From Zelonia costaricensis (lineage: Eukaryota; Euglenozoa; Kinetoplastea; Trypanosomatida; Trypanosomatidae): a DNA stretch of 55,254 bases. The notes under the pieces were generated by a model, which was not told the DNA's origin, made no database searches, and was given only the letters and a program-made list of their open reading frames with translations. Shown here in pieces: positions 30,542-38,237 of the stretch (positions within the stretch are counted from its first letter, which is position 1; each line of letters opens with the position of its first letter). The stretch is from NCBI GenBank assembly GCA_030849075.1, contig JASAOO010003403.1:1-55254 (forward strand). The letters run 5' to 3'. Both the position numbers and the translations under genes were made by a program.

Positions 30542-32413
30542 TTAGTTGACCGACCAGATACGTGCGACGCCGTCGACAGAGGCCGTCACGATGGTGTTAC
30601 CGTCAAGCACCAGCCCGCGCGTGAGGTCCTTCCAGGCGTTCGTCTTCACCGCCAGCGTGCGGTCCATGTTGCGGGGGTCCCAGACAAAGAGGCTCGAGCC
30701 GCTGCAGGCGGACACGTACCGGTCGTTGACGGCCACGGCCGTGATGACCTCGTTCAGCTGCTGCTGCGACGTCAAGTGGAAGCCGTTGCGCACGTCCCAG
30801 AGGCGCAGGGTGCAGTCGAAGCCACCCGTCACGGCGACGCTGCCGTGCGTGCCGACCGCCGGCACCTTTTTGTTGTGCACATTGGTGATGTCCGTCACGA
30901 CACAGTAGTTTGTGTCGATGAGCGTGCAGGCGCCGGTGCCGCCGCCGACGATGACCTGGTTCAGCTGCGTCGCGCACATGGCCTGGATAGAGGTGCGGCA
31001 CGCGATGAAGGAACTGTTTTGGCGGTCCGAGTGCAGCACGCACACCGTCGCACTCAGCCCGCCCGAGAGTACGGCGCTGTTCACGTCGTTCGGGTTCGCG
31101 TAGGTGACGGCAAACACGTCGTTCTGGAAGGACGCCACCGACACGGTCGTCAGCTCTTGATTGGCGAGAGAGTAGTTGTAGATGACGCTCGTGCCATCCT
31201 CGCACGCCGTGGCGAAGTCGAACTGCGACGAGAAGCTGACGTCCCAGATGCACGCCTTGTGCGGTCGGAACTGGATGAGCGGCAGCCCGTCGCGGTCAAT
31301 CAGGACAACGTAGCCGCTGTTCGTGCCGACGGCAAAGCGGTGGTCGCGCACGTAGGAGAGGGAGATGAACTTCTCGTTCGAGCCAAACGAGTACTTGGCG
31401 AGGCGGGAGATGCCCTCGCCGGACGGCCCCGGCTCCGTCGGCGGCTGCGCGCTCGCGCTCATCTCCATGAAGGTGCTCTTCTCGAGGTGCACAATGTTCA
31501 CCTGGTTCGAGATGCGCACCTTCTTGCGCACCGCCGTCACCTCCGGCTTCGCGAGCGCCTCGCCGGGCGCCACCTCGTCGCCGTGGATCGCCTGCTTGCG
31601 GTGCGTGCTCTCCGAGAGATCCTCGCGGATGTCCACCTCGGCCGCGTTGTTGTTCTGCAGGCGGCTGCGCAGCGTCACGCTACCGCGCATGAGGGCCTCG
31701 GGGAAGTGCGGATGAGGCTCGCACATGAGCAGCACACGCGACTGGGGGTTCATCTTGCCGGTCGCCCGCACGTCCATGATGCAGTCGCTGATCTGCCGCA
31801 GCAGCGTGATGGACTTGGTTGCCTGCTCAACGTAGATCCAGAGCCCCTTCTCGAGCGACTTGCGCAGCACGCCGGCGGCGGTGTCGATCGTCTGCCGCGT
31901 CTTCATCCGGGCGACTGTGTCGATGTACATCACCTCCGCCCGGGCCTTCTCCGCCGCGAGGGTGATGGGCAGGGCGGGGTTGGCGCCCTCGCACATGATG
32001 ATCACGCAGCCGCCAGCACCGCACTTCATCGCGGCCTCGAAGATGACCGTCGAGCTGTTCTGTGTCACGCTGTTGTTGCACTCCGGCGGGAGCGGAGGCA
32101 GCGTCGACGGCGGCTTGAAGTCAGCCGCCGCCTCGTCGTCGGAACTGAGATCGAACTCGTCCTTTGGCGCCGCCCCAAGCACCACGAGCACCTGCGAGCG
32201 ATTGCTGTGGTGCCGCGCCTGCTCGCCGCGGCCGTCGCCCACCGGCACGCCGCCGATGGAGCGAACCACCATGCCGACCTGCAGCGTCGACAGCGACGGC
32301 ATCGCCGACTCCACGCGGACGATGCGGTTGGCCTCACCCAGCGACACGCCGTTCGCGAACTCCTTGCCAATCACACTGGCGTACACCGCCGCCGTGTTGT
32401 TTCCCTGCGGCAT
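30542..32413 (-). CDS. WD40 protein with PDZ-like and dynein AAA6-like N-terminal regions
   Basis: The 623-residue protein has three parts. Residues 14-80 look PDZ-like (IVRVESAMPSLSTLQVGMVVRSIGGVPVGD). Residues 121-253 resemble the AAA6 (D6) part of dynein heavy chains. There, CVIIMCEGANPALPI parallels the dynein ILSPGxDPT strand-loop, EKGLWIYVEQA parallels KGHWVVLQN, and RVLLMCEPHPHFPEALMRGSVTLRS parallels RxWLTSEPxPxFPxxLLxxSIK. Residues 335-623 form a WD40 beta-propeller (YNYSL, LRLWDVRNG, LFVWDPRN, ARIWSVN). The start ATG at 32413 is supported by a strong splice acceptor 27 nt away. No dynein motor core is present, so it cannot itself be a motor. A flagellar or dynein-associated scaffold is a guess from the parts. 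Confidence 0.88.
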   Translation of the reverse strand: MPQGNNTAAVYASVIGKEFANGVSLGEANRIVRVESAMPSLSTLQVGMVVRSIGGVPVGDGRGEQARHHSNRSQVLVVLGAAPKDEFDLSSDDEAAADFKPPSTLPPLPPECNNSVTQNSSTVIFEAAMKCGAGGCVIIMCEGANPALPITLAAEKARAEVMYIDTVARMKTRQTIDTAAGVLRKSLEKGLWIYVEQATKSITLLRQISDCIMDVRATGKMNPQSRVLLMCEPHPHFPEALMRGSVTLRSRLQNNNAAEVDIREDLSESTHRKQAIHGDEVAPGEALAKPEVTAVRKKVRISNQVNIVHLEKSTFMEMSASAQPPTEPGPSGEGISRLAKYSFGSNEKFISLSYVRDHRFAVGTNSGYVVLIDRDGLPLIQFRPHKACIWDVSFSSQFDFATACEDGTSVIYNYSLANQELTTVSVASFQNDVFAVTYANPNDVNSAVLSGGLSATVCVLHSDRQNSSFIACRTSIQAMCATQLNQVIVGGGTGACTLIDTNYCVVTDITNVHNKKVPAVGTHGSVAVTGGFDCTLRLWDVRNGFHLTSQQQLNEVITAVAVNDRYVSACSGSSLFVWDPRNMDRTLAVKTNAWKDLTRGLVLDGNTIVTASVDGVARIWSVN

Positions 32414-32440
32414 TTTCTTTCTTGCTCTTCTCTACCGAGA

Positions 32441-32480
32441 CTGGACGGAGGAGGAAAACAAAAAAAAAAACGGAAACGTG
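32441..32480 (-). promoter_or_regulatory. Trans-splice acceptor of the WD40/AAA6-like gene
   Basis: The minus strand reads a T-run followed by a CT-rich tract (plus 32443-32480), then AG at 32442-32441. This predicts a 27-nt leader before the ATG at 32413. Confidence 0.55.
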
Positions 32481-33162
32481 CAGGAGCGCCGCGTCGTGCG
32501 GCAGAGCTCCGATGCGCCTCTCCAGAACCTCTCCGCGGTGCGCGTCGGTGCGCCCTGGACAGGGAGGGCCCAATCCGTGCAGACTCGCTGAGACCGGGGG
32601 GGCGGGAGGCCTCGCAGCAGACACGGACACTGGCAATCACTCCTACAGAAAGAAGAAAAAAGGGCGAGCGGTGGTTAAAGTCGGGGGACGAATACGCGGT
32701 TTCTAGTGAGCACCGAGCGGGACGTCAATGCTGGCGACAATCACGGTGCGGCAAGGCACACAACACCAGAAGCGACAGCTGCGCGCGCTTTGCGTTTCGG
32801 GGAGGAGGGAAGGAGGAGCAGAAGGTGAAAGACGGACAGACAAGCCCCTCGAGAGACACGGCGACCACGACGGAGGGGGAGGGGGCTGGAGAAGGGCAAG
32901 AGCTGCGACGGGCGCGCCTGGGACGAGTAGGCCCAGATACGAAGGAGGAGAAACAAGGAAGGCGAGGGTGCGGCGCACAGAAGCGTTCTCTCGCCGGCCA
33001 AACAGCGCCGCGCAGAGGGGGGAGGGTGGCGTTTGGAAGGGGATGAGGAGGCCACAAATGATACTGGACAACTCAAGCAAGTGAAAGAAAAAAGAGGAGC
33101 TGGCAGTTTTGAATACAACGCCGTGAAAGGGGGGGTGGGCGGCAGAGAGAGGGGGAGGTGTT

Positions 33163-33185
33163 TGTGTGTGTGTGTGTGTGTGTGT
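33163..33185. repeat. (TG)11 microsatellite
   Basis: This is a short uninterrupted TG run, continued after one interruption by further TG units. Confidence 0.93.
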
Positions 33186-35096
33186 ATGTGTGTAGGGGGA
33201 GGGGAGGGGTTAAGAGCGCAAAGGGGCAGGGGACACTACGTAGCCACAAGTTCGCTTCGCGCAGCCACTTTTTCTACTTCGCTCGTGTTGATAGGGTATA
33301 ACAGACACGAAAGCGGGCGACACTGGTGGGAGAGACAAGGTGGTCGCCGCCTCTCCAGAGGCCGGGGAAAACACGAGAAATAAGCTGGCAATGCCGAAAA
33401 CAGAAGGAGAAATGCGACGATGCCCAGCTCAACAACGCCCACACCACATTCACAGAGACACGGACACACGCACACGCTTACACGGGAGCCAGACACGCAA
33501 CGAGGGCTCGACGCGGTGAGCAGTACTCACGCAGGTCAGGGCAACCGCCTCGATACCGTGAGAACGAGAGTGAGAGTGAGGGGAGGGAATTGGAATTGGG
33601 GCGCTAAAAGAGGGAAAAAGAGAGACGCCTTGCACTGGCGTGGAAGTGGGTGGTGCGACAACAACACAGGAGAAAGACGGCGCGCAGTGGAGGTGCTTTA
33701 CGGGACCAGCCGTGCACCGGTGCGTGCCTGTCACGCTTCGGAAGCGTCAGAGAGGGGGGGGGCGTGGGGCTCTGTGATTCTTGGCACGGTGCTGTGGAGA
33801 AGGGCGGACCGAGCAAGCGCTGAACGAGTGACAGTGGAGGAGATGCAGTAGTGGAGAAGCAGCGGTGTCAGGGTGGCGTCCCTGCAACGCGCTGCCGTCT
33901 ACTGGGGCACAGGGAGCGACGTGCTGAGGCAAGCAAGCAGCGATGCCCTAGGAGAAACAAAGAACGCCTTCGCTTCGCGGATGGGCGGACTTCCCTAATC
34001 GCCAAATCCGCCGGAGTTGCTGAGTGCGATCTTGTTGTGCGCAGACACGCGGGCCAGCAGTGACGGACGAAGCAGGAGAAGCGCGATGACGCAAGCGCCA
34101 CATGGAGGGTGACGGCAAGCGGCGGGGCAGGATCGCGGTGTGCGGCGAATTTGCATTTAAAAAAAAAAACGGCGACGGGAGCGGGGTTTCAGGGAGGTGA
34201 GGTGGAGCATCAGTCGGTGGAGGAAAACGAGGTGTGGGCCATCCCCAGCGTTTCACGCAGCTCTGTGAGCTCTGCTGCCTACACGAAGAGCGTCCGCAGA
34301 GGCGCCGCATGACGACATGAGAGGCGAGGGGAGGCGGGCGCACTCGCGCGTGGCCCTGTGCGGCCTGTGGTCCACATGTGCTCCAACAGCCGTGTGTTGA
34401 CCCTCGCACCACCTTGCGCTTGTCATCACTTTCTGTTGACAACTTCTTCTTCCTTCGACGCACGTCCTCCTTGGCGGCAAGCGTGTGAGTCGAGACGGAC
34501 GCGCGTGCACGGAAGCGGGCTGCGCTCGTCCCCTCCCTCTGCTCTTGGCAGCGCCGACCTGCGACGGCTCACACAACGGAGGCGGCAGCGCGGCGGGTGA
34601 GGGGAGGGGAGGAGAGGGGAGGAGGGGGGACGGACGTGAGGCATTCAGGAGTGCACGGCACGTGCCTCGGTGTTGGATAACGAAGCTCAGCGGGCGTCGA
34701 TAGCGGACGGAGGGCGAGGAGTGGAGAGAGGAAAAAGAAAGATCGATGGCGGGGTCTTTTTTCCTTTTCGGTGCATAGCGCACTGCGACGTGCGGTCTGG
34801 CGAGCAGGATGTGCGCACTACTGCATTCTAGCCAAGTACAACAACGAGCTGCTCTGCTGCGTTGTGCTGCACGAGGCTTCCGCCTAGGTGTGCCCGGCGA
34901 CCCCTGCGCGCGTGGTCTCCCTGTACGCGGAGGCGGCAACGTGCGCGTGGTGCGAAGGCCAAACCGAAGAGCGGTGTAAGACGAAAAGGGAGAAGGAAGT
35001 GATGGAGACGTCAACCTTGGAGTTGCGCAGGGAAACAAGCAGATACGATGTACGCGGCCTCGGGAAAAAAGAGACACACAAGCTGTCGTTGAACCT

Positions 35097-35099
<3 letters not shown>

Positions 35100-35139
<40 letters not shown>
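35100..35139. repeat. (CA)20 microsatellite
   Basis: This is the longest pure dinucleotide run in the window at 40 nt, about 180 nt past the stop codon of the LRR-like gene. Confidence 0.97.
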
Positions 35140-35141
<2 letters not shown>

Positions 35142-35315
35142 CACGCTCAAGCACACAGGGAGAGAGGGGGGAACAGGCGGAGGAGGGGCGCGACAGAGGA
35201 GACGAGCCAAGCACGACCCTGACCCTTTCTTCCCCACCCTCTCTTCCTTCCGCAGCACTAACGGGCGGCACTCAAGGGAACACAGACGGTGGGGGGGCAC
35301 CGTACACCCCTGCTG

Positions 35316-36029
35316 TCAGTACGTGGATGCGCAAGCGATGCGGAACTCGGCGCGGTTGCTTCGAGTGGCCGCTGCGACGTGCGCCATCACGGCGGCGTTG
35401 ACGCTGCAGCCCTCCAGGAAGATGTTCTGCATGTACACGTTGCGCCGCGCCGCCTCGCGCAGTGCACGCCCCCCAGCAAGCGACACAAAGACGCAGTCGT
35501 GCAAGTCGATGCTCTCCACCGCAGCCTTCTCTGGCCAGTTGAGCTGCGAGAGGGACCCCGTCGCTTGGCCCAGCCCTGCCGTGGCGTCCCCTTGCGGCAG
35601 GGGGAACGGGACGCAGTCGAACGTCTTCTGCACTGCGATGAGGCCGCAGATCCGCTCAACATCGCCGTTGTTGGTGTTGCGCGAAAGGCGGACCTTCAGG
35701 CGCAGGAGCCGCGGCGGCACGGCATAGTACACGTGATTGTCCGGCACCACAACGTCGTCGTAGCTGCGGACACCGCCGGCCGAGCTGCGCGACGGCGTCT
35801 CCAGCTGGACAATGGTCGGTTGAATGAACAAATTGGGCCGCCGGAGCAGCCGGCGCAGCAACTCGGCAAACACGCAGACATGGTCACCCTCTACCGCCGA
35901 CGCATCGAGGAAGACCTCGCCGTCCGCGGAGGCGAAGGTGGTGCGCAGGCAGGCGAGGAAGCTGGGGCGCGGCTTTGTGTTGTACTCGACACACAGCTCC
36001 TCATAGGCGTCTTCGAGTTGGAGTTTCAT
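35316..36029 (-). CDS. Hypothetical protein, 237 aa, with LRR/RNI-like C-terminus
   Basis: I do not recognise a named family. The N-terminal 60 residues are helical (KLQLEDAYEELCVEY, VCVFAELLRRLLRR). The middle is probably beta-rich. The C-terminal 70 residues show two repeat-like units of the form AVESIDLHDCVF...ALREAARR and NVYMQNIFLEGCSV...VMAHVAAATRSN. This pattern of strand, Cys/Asn turn and helix resembles ribonuclease-inhibitor-type leucine-rich repeats. That would suit a protein-interaction role and might be a remnant or end-cap of a longer LRR array. The start ATG (36029) gives a protein that begins directly with the predicted helix. The coding call is good and the fold is tentative. 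Confidence 0.82.
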   Translation of the reverse strand: MKLQLEDAYEELCVEYNTKPRPSFLACLRTTFASADGEVFLDASAVEGDHVCVFAELLRRLLRRPNLFIQPTIVQLETPSRSSAGGVRSYDDVVVPDNHVYYAVPPRLLRLKVRLSRNTNNGDVERICGLIAVQKTFDCVPFPLPQGDATAGLGQATGSLSQLNWPEKAAVESIDLHDCVFVSLAGGRALREAARRNVYMQNIFLEGCSVNAAVMAHVAAATRSNRAEFRIACASTY

Positions 36030-36829
36030 GCGGGTTGCGGGTGCGGCAGATGAAGGGGGTGGGCATCAACGACGGAGACGGTGACAGCGGGCCGACGTCA
36101 GCATCGATGAGGAGGGAAAAGAGGAGGAAACGTCTGACGTGCTCTATGGAATTTGGTGGCTGCCAATCGAGTGCGCTGCGAGGAAGGGCGGAGGGTCGCG
36201 GTGTGCGGGCACGCCTCGAGCGTGAAGGGTGGCTCACGCGCCAGAGCGGCTCGGCGAGGCACGAGAGCCTCCGCGTCGGCGGTGGCGGAAGGACCTCAGC
36301 CGGCCAGCGGGTGTGGGCTCGAGGCCAGACGCAGGCGCGCTTGTGTGAATGGACGCGTGCCGGTATCGAGTGGGCGGTCTGCGTCGAAGCGGCGGCAGCG
36401 CCAACTCGCTCTCACGGGGCTGCGAGGTGGAGCGTACCGAGTGACCGTGGCTCCGTCGACGTCACCCCGGGTGGAGCCTTGAGGGTGCTGAGAGCGTGAC
36501 CGCGACGGGTCGAAGCGCGCGCTTCCAGAGCCGCGACTCCGCGAGAGAAGTGAGGAGAAGAGGGGCAGTGGGGAGTGGCAGGTGGCGAAGAAGACAGGAG
36601 AAGGACGGGGGTGAGGCAGCCGGCAACATCTGCGGAGACGGCATGCGTCAGGTGCAGAGGCGGGGACAGTGACAGCTGCCCCCATGGCGCGCTGCTGCTG
36701 CTGCTGACGGCAGCACCGCTTTGCTTGCTTCTTTTTTGTTGTTGTGTCCTTCGCGCTTTTGGGCACCCTGTCAGGGTGCGGTGGAGCAGATCCGGTGTGA
36801 GGAGTGGAATATAGACACGGAAGGGAGCC
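36030..36829 (-). other. Intergenic region with a 7-bp perfect hairpin
   Basis: This separates the CxxC/CxxC gene from the LRR-like gene. It is less repetitive than most gaps, with mixed GC-rich sequence over 36150-36560. A perfect 7-bp inverted repeat with a 3-nt loop lies at 36763-36779. Minus-strand pyrimidine tracts lie at plus 36106-36131 and 36540-36575. I see no gene. Confidence 0.5.
36763..36779. repeat. Perfect short inverted repeat (stem 7, loop 3)
   Basis: GCACCCT and AGGGTGC flank a 3-nt loop, about 50 nt past the stop codon of the CxxC/CxxC gene. It would form a GC-rich hairpin in the transcript. Short inverted repeats also occur by chance in GC-rich DNA. Confidence 0.6.
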
Positions 36830-37249
36830 TCAAGCTGTCCTCGGCACGCCGGCATCCCTGCGTGGCTCCTTCGGGCCGCCCCTCACGGAGCCGCTTACCT
36901 GGCGATCCTGCGAAGGGTCGGATGCAGGGCGCTGAGCCGCTGGCGCCAAAGCGGTGCCGCGTGACGGGATGGCGCCCGAGTGCGTTCGCGCGGCAGGGCG
37001 AGCGGCGGGTGCGGCGTTGATGCGGCGCGGGCCAGGAATGGGGGCGAGGCACACGTGGCACGTCGACCCCTTCGTGCCCCACACCCCGCACGAGGGGCAC
37101 TTGATTCGCGTGTTCCTGCGCGGCACCGCGGCCGCACTGGCCGACGGCGGCGGCCGGAACGAGATGTTGTGAACGGTGAGGTAGTTTGAGGTCTGCGCGT
37201 GTGGCGCAATGGGTGAGCTTGACACCGAGGACGACGGCGCGGCTGCCAT
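36830..37249 (-). CDS. Small putative zinc-ribbon protein, 139 aa
   Basis: The only clear domain is a compact metal-binding motif CPSCGVWGTKGSTCHVC (51-67), giving Cys51-x2-Cys54-x9-Cys64-x2-Cys67, a knuckle or zinc-ribbon arrangement. The N-terminus (1-48) is Ser/Pro/Ala-rich with an SNYLTVHNISFRPP segment. The C-terminal half is Pro/Ala/Arg-rich and probably disordered. I do not recognise the family. An RNA-, DNA- or protein-binding zinc ribbon is the broadest fair statement. The ATG at 37249 is the first in-frame start. The low-complexity tail makes the exact 3' end less certain than the zinc motif. Confidence 0.65.
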   Translation of the reverse strand: MAAAPSSSVSSSPIAPHAQTSNYLTVHNISFRPPPSASAAAVPRRNTRIKCPSCGVWGTKGSTCHVCLAPIPGPRRINAAPAARPAARTHSGAIPSRGTALAPAAQRPASDPSQDRQVSGSVRGGPKEPRRDAGVPRTA

Positions 37250-38237
37250 CGTGCTACACGCCGCGTACTGATGGTTTGGAGCTGGGGAGGGCGGGCGCTG
37301 CCCTTGGCGAACACGTGCGCGATGCTCGATTTGCTTCGAATACGTGTGAGGGGGTCTGTGCCAACAAAAAGTACGCTGAGACGCAGATGACGCAACACGG
37401 GTGCTGTGTGAGGGGGGGGAGGTGGGCAGTGTGAGCGTGCCGCGTTCAGACGTGCACTTCGACAGGAATTAACGACCAAGGGGGGGTAGTGGCGAGCATG
37501 TTGGTTTGAGCTTGCAAGAGAGGAGAGCTGCGCTGGACCAACCACCCACATGCTAGTGCTGCTGTGCGTGTCCGCAGTCATGAAGCGCCACTCTTCTTCC
37601 TCCTCCGTAGCGTGCTGATATTGCGTGGTGCGTCACGCGCAGGGCACCACTGGTCCCTGAACTGAGGTTCAAATAGCTGAAGCGGCGTCGCGCTCATGTG
37701 AGCCACAACTCGCTGCTTTGACTTCGTTTGCGTGTCGGGTGCGCATCTGCTGTGGTATCGAGCGTGCCTCGTCTGAGCTGGGGCGGGGGGGGGGGGGGGG
37801 GGGGGGATGAGAGTCGTGCGCCGGTAGANCGCACCCGCTACGCCGTCTGACAGGTGCATGCGGCTGTGGCAACGGGAAGGTAAGAAAAAAGAAAGAGGTC
37901 TCACCTCTCGCTCCCTCCGTCCCCACTTCGACACACCCGCACACGTGCAGAGATGCACACGCGTCCGCACGTCCAGACTGAGTTACTTGCTGGATTAACG
38001 ACGACTGAGGATAGTTAACAGAGACGCAACGCATTGTCCATACGCCGCAGGCGGAGACCTTCTTTACCCCTGCACAAACCCGCCAACACACGTGCACCGG
38101 CGCCGCCGTGCACACACACACACACACAGAAATTGACACGCCGCCAAGAAGAGTGAGGACACAGCGACAGAGCAGAGGCGAAAGGCGTAGGAGAGACACA
38201 GAGAAAAGAGAGCAGACATGCACCGAGGCGTGGTGTG
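37250..38237 (-). other. Intergenic region with a poly-G run and an ambiguous base
   Basis: This is the 3' flank of CSE1 and leader of the CxxC/CxxC gene. It contains a 22-nt poly-G run (37785-37806), one N at 37829 and a CA run near 38109-38128. The run and the N suggest a local sequencing or assembly difficulty. No gene is supported. Confidence 0.6.
37785..37806. repeat. Poly-G homopolymer, 22 nt, next to an undetermined base
   Basis: Twenty-two consecutive G residues are followed 23 nt later by N (37829). The true homopolymer length is likely uncertain. Confidence 0.9.

Larger units (their letters stand above)
32414..35315 (-). other. 2.9 kb region between the LRR-like and WD40 genes
   Basis: It holds a GT run (33163-33185), a 40-nt CA run (35100-35139), purine-rich plus-strand blocks and an A-tract near 34158-34170. 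The longest minus-strand frames (for example 33948-34463) start at GTG or cross pyrimidine tracts. No gene is supported, and most of it is probably the 3'UTR of the LRR-like gene. Confidence 0.5.

Noticed and set aside
30461..33046. 861-codon open frame on the plus strand opposite the WD40 gene
   Set aside because: It is an antisense mirror of a GC-rich gene. It is Arg/His/Val-rich with no family resemblance and runs on through intergenic sequence.
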